A stretch of 64,000 nucleotides of DNA from Dermatemys mawii (taxonomy: Eukaryota > Chordata > Testudines > Dermatemydidae): assembly GCA_007922305.1 (NCBI GenBank), contig ML677351.1, positions 15,494,878 through 15,558,877 of the forward strand, given 5' to 3'. Of this stretch, positions 12,730 to 24,359 are shown in pieces. The stretch's first letter is position 1. Every line of letters begins with the position of its first letter. Made by a program: the position numbers and the translations under genes. The notes beneath the pieces were generated by a model that saw nothing but the letters and a program-made list of their open reading frames with translations, did not search any database and was not told where the DNA came from.

Positions 12730-13115
12730 GCATTACAAAATCATCTGAAATAGACCAACTGTCCTTTCCTGCTCTTGAACGAAAAAGACAACACTTATTG
12801 TTTTGTAGTTGTAAAAAGGACTAGAGCTGGATGACCCCACCTGGAGAAGATTTTTCTGTATTATCTGGTCCTTTAATGACCACTCATGCATTTGAGAACT
12901 CTCTGTCGAGCTGATCTGCCAACACATTGCTCACTCTTGCTAAATGCAGGGCTATCAGATAGATATCCTGTGGATTGTACGCATCTATCCCAGAGAGTGA
13001 TTGTCTCAGCACACACAACAGTAGAGTGAGCAACTCCTTGCTTGTTGACATAATACACAACAGTCATTTTGTCTTTCTCTCCTGCATAACTTTCCCCCTT
13101 ATATGAGGCAGACAA
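12730..13115 (-). pseudogene. DIRS RNase H domain relic
   Basis: The minus-strand peptide KMTVVYYVNKQGVAHSTVVC, followed by TLWDRCVQ, matches the RNase H segment of DIRS polyproteins, normally DNxTVVYYVNKQGG...LW. RNase H removes the RNA strand during cDNA synthesis. The catalytic Asp region reads EKDKM here. The downstream ADQLDRE-type motif appears in another frame near 12905 (ADQLDREFSNA), so at least one frameshift separates the pieces. It lies between the reverse transcriptase and the recombinase, as expected. Confidence 0.75.
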
Positions 13116-13619
13116 AATCTGAGAGCCAGGTGAATCACCCTCATTTCTAAAACATTTATGTGCAGATTATTTTCCTGAGACACCCAGTGACTTTGAATGG
13201 TCAGAGAACCCAGATGAACTCCCTCAACCATTGCTCAATGAATCAGAGATTATGGCAAAGGAGGATTGAAAATGACCCTATTGAGAACATTAGTCCTGTT
13301 CGTTTACCACATCAAATAATCTAAAATGTCTTGTGGCATTGTGACTTATAAACCTGAGCCATCCAAAGTAGTGTTGGCCTCGTTCTGAGACACGCAAATA
13401 GAATGACATAAGTAGTTGCTACCTTGAGACCCATCAGAAGTAAAAAGAAAGTTACTTTTTGGGTCTAATGGCTATGAATCTTTAAAATAGATTTAACTAT
13501 CTTCAAAAATCTTTCCTCTTGGAAGGAAAGCTATTTTTGCTACCAAGTCCAGTACATATCCTTTAAAGTGGATTCTCTGAGTTGCACAGAAATTTGACTT
13601 TTTGACCTTTAGAAGTAGC

Positions 13620-13928
13620 CCTAAATCTGTAATAAGGGAAGTTGTAAATTGGATGTGTCAGCAGATCTTCTTGTGAAGATGATTTTATCAATTATACCCT
13701 GTTTTCTGAGATGCACTGCTTGTAAAGACTCTTGGCACTGCAGAGAGGACAAACAGCAGGACCTTGTACTGAAAATATCTCTGTCCTATCATAAAATTGA
13801 GGTATTTCCAACGATTTGATGAAACAGAAATATGGAAATATGTTTCCTTTACACTGAGAGTTGTGAACCAATCCATGATGAGAGTGCGGGATGATGGAGG
13901 TGTGAATTAACATTTGAAAGTGAAACAT
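13620..13928 (-). pseudogene. DIRS reverse transcriptase core relic
   Basis: The peptide MDWFTTLSVKETYFHISVSS, then YFQYKVLLFVLSAVPRVFT (13688-13876), matches the first catalytic block and the following motif of DIRS reverse transcriptases (usually DWFTTLDLKDAYFHIP... and YQYxVLPFGLSSAPRVFT). The block just upstream (MLIHTSIIPHSHH) is the usual lead-in. The lesions are informative. The first catalytic Asp block reads LSVKETYF instead of LDLKDAYF. Where YLDD is expected (about 13681-13700) the frame reads GIIDKII, so the second metal-binding Asp is gone. After that, FTRRSADT is well kept. The enzyme is inactive by inspection. Confidence 0.82.
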
Positions 13929-14639
13929 TTGGATGAATTGTTCAACCTTCTTAAATTTAAAATTGAAATATTCATCTTATTTTTTGCACTAGGACTCATC
14001 TTGGATAAAACCCTTGCCCCACCCCTTTGTGAACTTCCTTTGCGCTCCCATCAAAAGCAATTTATGAACTTCCTATAGAAGAAGAACTTCTGTGAGATGT
14101 TCTCTGAAAATGGAAGGATAAGAGGAGTTAAAAAGAAAGAGTATTTTGAACCGTAAGGCATAAACTTTTCTGTTATTTCTATGACCTGTGTGCATGATGT
14201 AATAAGCCTCTCATAGCTAATAAAGAGGTCAACCCTGTTTCCAAACAAGAGGTAGGAAGGAGCTTTGCCAGTTGGTCCAAAACTTTTGACCCTAGTGCCA
14301 GATCTGTGGCTATGTATTAAATGAAGGGGGTAAGTAGATCTGCCTTGACCTTGATCTGGACCTGAATGACTTCTGTGGAGATGCCAGAAAGAAGTTGTTT
14401 GCTGATGTTATTGCTGAAGTTTCTGAGATGACAAATATGAATAAGATTGAGCATAAAATGTTCTCTGGTAATGAAAACAAGGAGTAGTAGGTCTCCGAGC
14501 AGTAGAGAACTAACCCAGAGAATGAGCAGTAGATCTTGTCTCTTCTGACTTTTCCAGAAGCTCATCCATCTTGTAACTGAAAACACCAGGACCCTCAGAA
14601 GGGACATCCTCCACCTTAAAGTGTCCATAGTTAATGATG

Positions 14640-16600
14640 AAGACCTTAACTATGCATGTCTTCTTAAAGTAACCATGGATGTTAAGGCTCTGGCCGAAGA
14701 ATAAGAAGCATTAAAAGAAGCCCTGAGAGCATGTTTGGCCACATTTTGTCCCTCTGCCACGATAGCATGGGCTGATTTCCTCTGATGGTCTGGTAACTCT
14801 TGCACAAATATAACCATTTTCTTCCACAGATGGAATTGATAGTGGGACATTACCACCTGGTAATAAGCTATGCCAATACCTAAAGATTAAGGAGGAAAAG
14901 CCTTCCTTCTAAGGGCATCCAATTTCTTCCCTTTTCTATTTGCTGGAGTTGATTGGTCTTGACCAAACTTAAATCTATTCCTCATTGCTGCAATCACTAA
15001 AGAATTTGGTGCAAGGTGAGTATAAAATACAACACCCTTCTGTGGGATTTGACACAGTTTGTCTGCTTTTTAAGAAATGGGCTGACAAGAAGCAAGAGTA
15101 ACCAAATGGCCTTGGCAGGTTGCAAAAGACCATTGAAAATAGATAAAGACATTCTATTCCTTGAAGGAGCACCAAGAATGTCAAATACTGGATGCAATGC
15201 CTCTTCCACAGCAACTGATGGTAAGTTCAAAGTAGATGCCAATTCATCCACCAAACTCAACTCTTCTTTTTCTTCCTGACACAATGTGTCAGGCACTACT
15301 GTCTGGGGTGCAGGTGTACCTGATGGAAACTGATCCAAAAATTTTTCAGTAGTTGGATCCTTATCAGCTGGAACATCATTATTCCATCCACAAAGTGGAT
15401 GACCCAAGAACTTATGCTGTGGAGCCCAATAAAACCATGGAGCCCAAGATTACCAGTCTTTCCAATAGTTAGTATCCAGGAACATCTGCATAAGATGTGG
15501 TGGCACAAACTGGCAAGAAGACTAAGGAAACCCAGCCTTAGGTGGCATAAATCTGGAGAGTTGAGGTCTTTTGACTCTTTCACAATTCTCTTCTACCTGT
15601 GGATCCAACCTTGGTTCTGCAATGGGCTTCCCTGCAGATAACTGCATCGGAATATGAACTGACATGACAAGTGAGAAAGATCTGCCTGCTGACCCTACAG
15701 AAGTCTTAAGAGGAGGAGGAGGCAGAGGTGGTTCTATCCTATGTCTCTTTTCAGGAGTAGGGGATTTAGACCTTGGAACTGACCAGGTCTTCCTCTTCCT
15801 GTCCCCTAAGAAACTCTCACTTGGATGTGAAGAATGATCAGGGGCCAAACAGTGAACATCTTCTACTACTGTAATAGTCCTCTTTGGATCTGATGTCAGT
15901 ATAGGGATTTGTAAAGACAACGGTGACAATCTTACAGATTGAAGGCATCACCAGATCTGGAGAGAGACTCAACTCAGTAATTCTGGATCATAATATAGAA
16001 TGTGGAACTGACTTGGGTCTCAGACTTGGTACCACAGAAGATGGATCCAAATCGGGTGGAACTGATAAATGTGATCCCTGGGATCTGGCATTGCTGACTG
16101 TGACTGTCTTCACCTTTGTCTTCCTCTTTGGAATGGACACAGTTGGAACCTAGACATAGGAGCCTTATCTCCAGATTGAATAGATGACGCTTCTGACATC
16201 CTGGCAGCTTAACAGGAGGATATGATGAAATGGGAGTGTATGCCAGAACCACCAAAGGCATGGATCCTGAGGACTGCTCAGACACCTTAGCCTTACTCAT
16301 TGATGCAATCAGAAACAATATGGCCCTCTTAGTCTTCAGATACAAAGATCTCCTGGAATCCAAATGGTTAACAGGGAACTCTTCCTTAAATAGAACCACT
16401 TGCAGCCTATTACACCTCTCCTTATGTGATCTAGGTGTGAAAGTGTGGTAGATAGAACACCCAGAAAGGGAGTGACCCTTGCTGAATTACTTAAGGCACC
16501 TCACATGGGCATCCAATAGTGGGAAGACAGCTGGGCAGAAAGAACATTCGTTACTGTACATCCCGGCTTCTTCTTCATCTTCTTCTGATCTGTCACACCA
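14640..16600 (-). pseudogene. DIRS gag-like gene relic
   Basis: Overlapping minus-strand open pieces form a gag-like protein with several shifts and at least one stop. From the amino end: an acidic run RSEEDEEEAGMYSNEC leading to a zinc-binding-like block ECSFCPAV...AHVRC near 16.5 kb, with an in-frame TAA after it; VLFKEEFPVNHLDSRRSLYL and KTKRAILFLIASMSKAK (15974-16399); a Pro/Ser-rich middle (15522-15929) with KSPTPEKRHR; and a C-terminal part (14997-15407 and 14650-14856) with ELASTLNLPSVAVEEAL, KAIWLL and KSAHAIVAEGQNVAKHALRA. This layout resembles the LAP2-alpha-like gag of vertebrate DIRS elements. It probably bound the element's RNA. Confidence 0.75.
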
Positions 16601-16760
16601 AACTGAAAATGAACTTGGCTGACTATAACTACTAACATGCTATTTATACTAATGCTAAAAATTTATGACAATAGACTATTCCAGATTAAAATAGGAGAAA
16701 AAAAGCCAGATCCAAAAGATCAGAGTGGTTCATTTCCATCTGGCATAAGTGCTGGTGCTC

Positions 16761-16792
16761 CCTTATATAGCCTCAGTGCCCCTTTATATAGC
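16761..16792 (-). promoter_or_regulatory. Doubled TATA-box motif in the DIRS leader
   Basis: On the minus strand, CTATATAAAGG and CTATATAAGG lie 20 bases apart inside two direct copies of a roughly 20-base unit (AGGCTATATAAAGGGGCACT and AGGCTATATAAGGGAGCACC). They sit about 160 bases upstream of the gag-like start and inside the terminal region. That position fits a pol II promoter of the retrotransposon. The motif is seen directly. Promoter function is inferred. Confidence 0.5.
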
Positions 16793-16861
16793 CTTGCCCT
16801 CAGACTGTTCATGAACGCTGAGGGGAGGTATAGAAAGGGGGAGCGTGTGCTCTAACAGGTG

Positions 16862-16962
16862 CTGCTGGGACAAGGGGTTTCTCTTACATTGCATCAGTTG
16901 GTGCCTTACGCATGAGTGGGAATATGAAGAGCCAACTCAACAATAATTTTACAAGATAATTT
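16862..16962. repeat. DIRS terminal inverted repeat (5' side of the element)
   Basis: The plus strand reads TTGGTGCCTTACGCATGAGT, then GGGAATATGAAGAGCC, and it aligns with the reverse complement of 11375-11470. The last part (CAACAATAATTTTACAAG) also aligns with the reverse complement of the opposite outer end, which sets the outer edge near 16962. Confidence 0.7.
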
Positions 16963-17107
16963 TAAATCTTACTGTACATGCTTACTCTATAGAATAAGTC
17001 GTCCGGTTTCATTTTAATCATAAGATATTTTCCTTTGATATTTTAGTCTCTCTTTTCCCCAGACAGTAGTTAATTATATTATATTATTACCTTAGCATTA
17101 GCAAACC

Positions 17108-20100
17108 CAGGGCTGCCCTTACCATGAGGCAAACTGAGGCGGCCACCTCAGGTACCAGACTGTGGAGGGGGCACCACTAGAACCCAGAGTGTAGAAAATG
17201 GTGTCTGCTGCTGGTGCATATGTATTCTCTCTGCTCTGGATACACAGAGATGGTGGAGTGCTGTGCTGGAGGAAGGGGGGGCACAAGAGACATAACAGGC
17301 AGGAGAAAAGGTGAGAGGGAATAACAGAAAGCAGCAGAAGCTGCAGGGAGAGAGAGGAGAAGGAGGAACCTCTTATGTACCTCTCTAGCACCCCCAGGAG
17401 CCTGGACTGATTAACACCAGCTTCTCAGGGAGGTTCCTGTTTCCTTCTGCTTCCCTGAACCCACTTGAGGAGAACAGGCAGTCAGCCGAAGTAGTAGGAG
17501 CCAGTTAGACCTTTAAAATGCTGATATTTTCCCTCACTCAGGCCCTGCTACCAGCCTGCTTATTTGCCCCCTGCAATTGAGTGTTGAGAGCCACTACAGC
17601 TGGCACAGAAAAGCAGTCATGAGTGAAAGAAGAAAAGCCCATCTGGGGCAGCATTCAGAAAAAGAAAGAAAGCAAAGGAAGATTTTATAGCTAAACAGGA
17701 AGGAGCTCTCCTGAGATACAGACAAAAATGTTCACAGGGAGACTTCAAGATGTGAGTGTGAGGATGTGAGGGGTGAAGAGATGTCTGATCTTTCAGTTAG
17801 TCAGAGTGCAGGTGACTTGGCAGCTACTGCTGCATCCATATCTCCATCTGAAATGGATATAAGCATACATATTCCTGAAGAAAAGTGTAGATCAGATTAG
17901 AGTGTGGTGGAGGTGCAAGAAACAGCTGCCACTGAGTTTAGTTCCTTAAGTCTAGATGATCCAGAACTGTGGACCCAGTTGAACAATTGCCTGAGGAGCT
18001 TCCTTGTACTGCATGGGCCACAGCAAGTGAAAAACTTCATGTCCCCAAAGGACAATGAAAATAGAAGTTTCCATCCAATGGAATGGCATGATATCCCCAA
18101 TGGTGACAAAGTGGAGAGGCCATAGATTATATACTCAATACCCCAGAATTCTGCATATTGTTTTTGTTGCAAACTCTTCCAGTCTAATGTTCCAGCCACA
18201 TTGGGCTTTACAGGAACAAAGGATTGGAAAAATCTGGATAGAAATCTGGTATGCCAGGAGAAGGCAGCAAATCAACAGAGAGAATTCCATAGGTGGAAAG
18301 AGCTTGAGAAGAGACTAAGGTTAATGGCCACAATAGATGATCAGCATCAAGAGAAGATTGCATCAGAGTCTCTTTGCTGGCAAAGTGTTCTGAAAAGGCT
18401 CACTGCCATTTGAGAATGCTTGCTACTCAAAACCCAGCACTGTGTAGCACTTCAGATCAGCTATATATGTCAAACAATTGAAACTTCCTTAAAATTGTAC
18501 AGCAAATAGCTGAGTTTGATGCTGTACTCCAGGAGTATCTAAGAAGAGTCACCACCTAAGAAATGTACATACACCACTATCTTGGAAAAACAATTCAAAA
18601 TGAGATCATACAGTGACTGACACAAAAGTCAAAGAGATTATGGCAGATCTGAAGTCAGCAAGATATTACTTGGTTATTCTGGACTGCACACCTGACATCA
18701 GCCATATGGAACAAATGACTTCAGTGGTGCATTTTGTAACAACGGAACCTAGTGAAAATGTCCCTGCAATGGTGACTATCAGAGAGCATTTTCTATAATT
18801 TATTGACACTGATGACACTCCAGGAGCTGGTATGACAAATGTGCTTCTGGAAGATACTGGAAGTGCGCTGGCTGACATGAGGGGTCAGGGCTATGATAAT
18901 GGTGCCAACATAAGAGGAAAGAACAGAGGAGTGCAGACAGAGACCCGAGAGTTAAACCCTTGAGCTTTTCTTTGTCCCATGCAGTTCTCATTCATTGAAA
19001 TTGGTGTTCAGTGATGCAGCATCAGCTTCCAGTGAGGCTGCTGAATTTTTTAATGTAATTCCAAGCATCTGTGTATTTTTCTCTGCATCAACTCATTGAT
19101 GGCAAATTTTGAAGCAACATCTGGGAACATCGTCTCTGACACTGAAATCATTGAGTGCCACACAATGGGAAAGTCGAGTGGAGGCAATGAAGCCTATCAA
19201 ACACCAAATTGGGAAGATAGATGATGCCAAAGTTGCCATTATGGAGGATAATGTGATGACAGGAACTGTTTGTGGGATAACAGTGGCAGAGGAAAATGGA
19301 ATCACCAGAAGCATACATAACTTCATATGTCTGTGTGGCTTAATGTTGTTGCATGACATATCATTTGAAATAAAAGTTGGAAGCAATGGAACAACTGGAC
19401 AAAAAAAAGTCATACCTACAGTTTCTCTGGTCAGATGAGGGATTTCAAAATGTTCTAAAGAGTGCAGAGAAGTTAGCAGAGGAACTTCACACTGAAACTA
19501 TTTTCCCACCCATTCAGTCATCAAAGAAGACGACACTTTGATTACAAGGCATGGGATAATCCCATAAGAGACCCCAAACAACAATTCAAAGTTGAATTCT
19601 TTGACCAGGTGCTAGATTGTGCAATACAGTCAGATGAAGAATGTTTCATGCAGCACAAGGAAGACAGCAATATATTTGGGATGTTGTATGATATTCCCAA
19701 ACTCTTCACTATATTTGAAGAAGACCTACACCAACAATGCAGGGCACTAGAGACAGTGTTGACACATGATGACACATGCACTATATTGATGTGAGTGATT
19801 TAGTGATTTATAAACTGAAAGCCATTTTAAGATACATCTCAGCAGGATCAACTCCAGAGGCTGTTCTGGAATATACATGCATAAATAAAATGATCACCCT
19901 CTTTCCAAATGCTTCCGTTGCTCTATGCATCCTTCTAACACTTCCTGAAACAGTTGTCAGTGGAGAACGCAGCTTCTCCAAGCTGACATAAATAAAAACA
20001 CATCTATGCTCCACAAGGACACAGGAGAGGCTGGTTGGCTTTGTAACCACCTCAACAGAGCATGAGCAGGCCAACACTGTGGACCTTCAGGAAGCAGAAG

Positions 20101-20417
20101 CAGTTCAAATCATTGCAACCAGGAAGGCAGAGAAAGCACCACTTTGATTATTGAAACAGATAAAAATGCCAGTGTTTACTATGCAGACAAGAAAAGTTAC
20201 ATTTGCTGTTCAGGCATTTGAAAGTTAAGTGTTAAAATTTTTGAAAAAGACATTTTAAGTTGTTAGTTCTCCTTTATTGGGGTAGGTAGCAGAACAGTTC
20301 CATGAGAGGAGTAGAACAGGAAGAAGGCAGAATTGAGATATTGGTGCAAGCGAGGGGTCATGAGGGCATCAATTGAGCTCCACCCCACAGGTGACAAAAT
20401 GTTGTGGACTGGCTCTG
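17108..20417 (+). mobile_element. ZMYM1-like hAT DNA transposon, copy 2 (inverted relative to copy 1)
   Basis: A 3310-bp element starting CAGGGCTGCCCTTACCATGA and ending GTGGACTGGCTCTG, the inverted counterpart of copy 1's ends. Its whole interior aligns with the reverse complement of 5262-8599. The flanks show only an imperfect duplication: AGCAAACC before it and ACAACCCC after it, which partly match if shifted. It sits about 145 bases beyond the DIRS terminus and 8.5 kb from copy 1. Confidence 0.9.
17619..20226 (+). pseudogene. hAT transposase relic (ZMYM1 / DUF4371-like), copy 2
   Basis: This is the plus-strand counterpart of the copy 1 gene, with the same blocks in the same order. They are a basic amino end (MSERRKAHLG near 17619), SNVPATLGF-type and VCQEKAANQQREFHRWKELE (18201-18413), YYLVILDCTPDISHMEQM (18613-18798), SATQWESRVEAMKPIKHQIG (19109-19438), VLDCAIQSDEECF (19609-19794) and a C-terminal VVSGERSFSKLT (19776-19991). 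It keeps the ERSFSKL motif that copy 1 changed to ECSFSKL, but has its own stops, including one directly after that motif. The two copies carry different disabling changes, so they decayed independently. Confidence 0.87.
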
Positions 20418-20425
20418 ACAACCCC

Positions 20426-22465
20426 CACAGGAACCAAAACTGGCATGTTTGACAAAGCTCTTATCCCTTCACAGCTAATGGAGTAAAAGAGATCTGCAAT
20501 GACTATATGTTTCCACCTTGTTTCTGTTAGTCCAGGGTTTAAAAACATTATTTATTATCTTTCATTTCTAAAATCCCTGTGAAATTGCTTTGTGTAAACC
20601 ATGGAACATTTGAAGCATTTAAATAAAAACTACAGCTTTCATTCCCAACCTGAGAGCAAAACTCCACATCCAAGTACAAACTTCGATTGTGTTTATAACT
20701 ATTACAAAACCAAAAACATCACAACCTATTCTATATTAAGGAAATATTTTTATGCTTGCTTTATTACTTAAAGATATTTATCCTAAAATGCATTTATTAA
20801 ATTTCATCCAATGAGTTTTCAAGCAATTTTCTCTTGCAATAAATTACTTTATTGGTATTCTAGATGGCTTGTCCTCATATAATTTTTCTTCACTGCCACT
20901 GAGGGGATACATATGTTTTATTTTATTATTAGTAGTAGTAAATAGTCATATTCTGATAGTACTGAAATGCCTCAGGTCCCAGGTACCTGGTCCTGTACAA
21001 ACACACTCAAGAAACAATCCTTGCCCTGAAGGAATTACCATCTAAAGCAGATGCGGATTCAACACACAGGTAAATAAGCAAGGTGGAGAATTGGCAGAAT
21101 TTGTTAGTTACACGTATTTTAAGTTCGTTTGTTTACTTTTTGTTTGTTTGTCTTAAACTGGGGTTAAAGGATGGGAAATGGAAAAGGAATAAGGGGCAGA
21201 GGAATAGTCACAGGTTGTCATCGATTAGCAGGCTGAGTTTTGTATGCATCATGATAGAGACAAGTCAGGCAATAATTGCTACTAGAAGGAGCTAATTGTA
21301 CTTGTCTTACCATTTAGGAAATACCATCTGCACTTAAAATCTCTCTGACACCCCAAATCCCTCAGACTGCAGGAGCAAATGAAGATGTGGAGAACACAAC
21401 TCAGACTTCAACTGACTGCAGTGCATCAACCCGTTATTTGTGTTGAGATATGGATTTGTCATTTTACTTTTTATTCCCGGGGTTTAGAACTCACTGTAAT
21501 AAAAGGGCTAAAGTCTGCTGCTGTCAGTATCTTCCTCATTTTTCACAATCACACGTGATTACACATACTGGGTGAAACTGAGTTCAGCCTTTATCCATCC
21601 TCCTCTTTTTACACCCACAATTATTTGCGGACACAACTTTGATCATCATGAGATATTTAATCTTCTAACTAAATTAAAATGTGGTTGCAAATAACTTTGG
21701 CCATAAAATTGCATCTCTCTGTGTTCTTTCTGTAATGCAATGAATCCCCAAACTATGTTTTCATATATGGGGCATTAATCATTTCAAGCTAACTTGTTGC
21801 AGTCGAGCAGTATGCTGAACACCTATTTAAGGTTTTTCCATGCCTAGACATATCCAGTGTTCAAAATGCAGTTCTCATGGAGGATCAGATCATTAGTATT
21901 AGGTCTATACACCACCAGAACTCTGATTCACTGATCTATTCTTGAGGTCTTTCAGGGAGACTTAGGAGAAACTTTTAGTTTGCTCTGGATTCAGGAAAAT
22001 CTTTTCATTTTAGTTCATGTAGATTCACACACCATTACATTTTGCTTTGAGTTAAACATTTAAACAAACCAAATAATTCCTAATCCAACTCAGCTGAAAC
22101 AGTCATGCTAATTACAGGTCAAAACAACTGAGTTCTCAATGATTTCCACTTGAAATGATTAATGAGCCCAGACTGACTCAAAAAATCAGCCCAGATTTCC
22201 CAAAATGTTAGCAAGGTGGGCCTGAACTTTTGGTCTGCGGTATGTGAGAAAGCCATACAATATGGATACTGAATAATATTATTAGTCACAATACTTAAAA
22301 TAATGCATGCATGCCAATGATTTCTTTGCTGCAGCAAGCAAAACACTTGCAATAACAAATATGTTTTCTATACTTCACATAATACACATTTTCAGAATGA
22401 GAAAACTACTAATCACGACCTCTTGGTGCATACGTTAAAAAGGAACTTTCTTCCTTTTTGTGATC
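20426..22465. other. EPHA6 intron after hAT copy 2
   Basis: About 2 kb of AT-rich intron. It holds a decayed short repeat at about 20926-21064 and no exon or RNA gene that I can support. Confidence 0.5.
20926..21064 (+). repeat. Decayed short interspersed repeat
   Basis: An ATTATTAGTAG run is followed by a decayed core and then CCTGTACAAACACACTCAAG, CAATCCTTGCCCTGAAGGA and ATTACCATCTAAA. This series resembles a repeat I recall from turtle DNA whose intact form reads GCGCTGTACAAACACA...CAGTCCCTGCCCCGAAGAG...ACAGTCTAAA. It is probably the same family as 2948-3047, which keeps the earlier part. The assignment is from memory. Confidence 0.5.
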
Positions 22466-22469
22466 TGCT

Positions 22470-22640
22470 TTACACTTAGTCCTTTATCTCAAGCAGCAGG
22501 AACTCATGGTTTTTGATACAGAGGTGCAGATTCAATCCCCAGAGATAGCCTGCCCAAGAGCATCATTATAGGTGGTGGCACCTATGGTCATTTGAACTAC
22601 TGTAGACCTCAGACATTTGGGATGAGGTTGTCTGGCCAGA
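22470..22640 (+). repeat. tRNA-derived SINE-like fragment
   Basis: The segment has a possible pol III A box (TATCTCAAGCAGCAGG, about 22484) and, about 40 bases later, a possible B box (AGATTCAATCCC, about 22528), with AACTCATGG and CAGAGGTGC between them. This spacing and the intervening words fit a tRNA-derived SINE of the cryptodiran turtle type. The downstream body is strongly decayed and its end is uncertain. It is not a functional tRNA, because the acceptor stem does not pair. Confidence 0.5.
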
Positions 22641-22739
22641 GTGAATGTATATAACATAACCACATTTGTAATGACACCACTGTCATCTGGATTTGAATGC
22701 ATGAGCCTATACTGTTTCAGCTAAACGGCCAAGGATAAA

Positions 22740-24359
22740 CTTTTCAAAAGCATATAAATGACTTAGGAGCCTGTGTTACATTTTTCAAAAATAACTTAGG
22801 CACTTTGGTTACTCATATAGCTTTATTCCTATTTTGCAGTGGTTGAACTAAAAAAGGTAAACTATATGTTTTGGTCAATCAAAACATTTCATTTTCAAAA
22901 TTTTTATTTTTTACCTTTTTGAAATAATAAAACTGAAGTATTAATTCAAAAGTTGGAGTGTTTCATTTAAAAAATGTCAAACCAAAACATTTAGAATATG
23001 CAGATTTATTGAAAATCCCACTCTGTGCCTATGTGCATCTTAAGGTACTTAGATGCCTTTAAAAATCTGGCCCTAGGTTATTTTTGAAAATGGTATTTAC
23101 GAGTTTAAGGCTTAGAGGCACTTGAAGTATTTTTACCCCAAGTCTATTACTGTACAGTCAGGAGAAGTCTTAATGTTTATCTGAGATATTATGTATGAAA
23201 AGGTTTAGCTATGAACAATTGTCTGGAGAGGCAAATTTAAATTGAATTGATATTTTAGTAACTAATTATTTACATTCTTAGCTTCTGAATTGCTTTTGGT
23301 TCAATGGTCACCAACAATCCCATAACCTTTGACTGTAAACAGTTTGTCTGGATGCCATATTAAGGATCTATAGTTCCATATTGGTACAAAAGTCACTTTC
23401 CCAGAATAGTACAGAATTAGAATACATATGCCACGTTGTCATAGAATTTCAACTTGTGATTCAGCTGATCATTCCTAGATAAATTTGAAACCTCTATGTT
23501 AAATACGTTCATTTATATTTTGTCAGCAATATTACATGACCCTCTTTATAAGATTTCTGTAATTTCTTATTTATCTGTGAAGTCTATTTTGAAAACATAT
23601 ACATTTATAAGAAGACTTCAGTGTGTACTTCAGCTTAAGCAGCATGAAGTTCAAGACATTAATGAGACATGGTATGGGTAAGTGGTTAATTAATGTAATT
23701 TCACTAATGAATGTTTTTAATGTGATATGTATACTCATTTTCTATCAAATATTTACAAACATCCAACCTGGGATTTTAATGGGGGTTTGGGTTTCGTTAC
23801 AGAAGTTGTTCACAGATCTTTTTGAGGCTTTTTAAATGCTTGCTTCTTACTTGGGTATTTAGCAGACTTACTGTTTGATTGGAAATACACATAATTGTTC
23901 CCATTCCATTATTCTTAGATAATGGGAGTACTGAAAGCCAACAGATGAAACGCTTCCTGTGAGAGGATGTTAGGTTCTAGGGTCTTGCATGAACGCACAA
24001 GACTACTCTGCTGGCATCCAGACCTTGTGGGTCTTATAAGCTTCATTTCAGGAGGATAAAAGATGGAAAGTCTCTAGGGAAAGAAAAGGGATGGGATGAG
24101 GAAATCTTGCAAGGAAAAAAAATCCTTCAACGTTCATCTCAGGCTGATTTTTATTTTTGTTGTTCCTAAGTTCAATATAAAGGGAATCCCTCCAAAAGGA
24201 ATGTGTGAGAAAGTTTTTTGTTTTTTTTCCATTAACCCAGTGGGCATTCTGTGCTGTGTGTGTATTGAACACTCAGCTCATTAACACTCCCAATGTCTGA
24301 CTGACAGAAATAGACACTACTTCTATTGTAGTCACATTTGTCCCTTCCGTCAGACTTAC
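22740..24359. other. EPHA6 intron adjoining the second FN3 exon
   Basis: About 1.6 kb of AT-rich intron ending at the donor GTAAGT (24359-24354) of the FN3 exon. I see no further exon or recognisable repeat. Confidence 0.55.

Larger units (their letters stand above)
11375..16962 (-). mobile_element. DIRS-type tyrosine-recombinase retrotransposon
   Basis: A nearly full-length element of about 5.6 kb on the minus strand. Read 5' to 3', it has a leader with doubled TATA boxes, a gag-like gene (about 16.6-14.6 kb), reverse transcriptase (about 13.9-13.6 kb), RNase H (13.1-12.7 kb) and tyrosine recombinase (12.2-11.8 kb). DIRS elements replicate through RNA but integrate with a tyrosine recombinase, so they have inverted ends and no target duplication. 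Both features are seen here: the two ends are diverged inverted repeats, and a block inside the 3' end carries complementary copies of end sequence (11653-11743). Every gene is interrupted, so the copy is dead. The boundaries are good to about 20 bases because the ends are diverged. Confidence 0.88.

Noticed and set aside
22484..22545. A functional tRNA gene
   Set aside because: Only A- and B-box-like words are present. The acceptor and anticodon stems do not pair, so it is better read as a SINE head.
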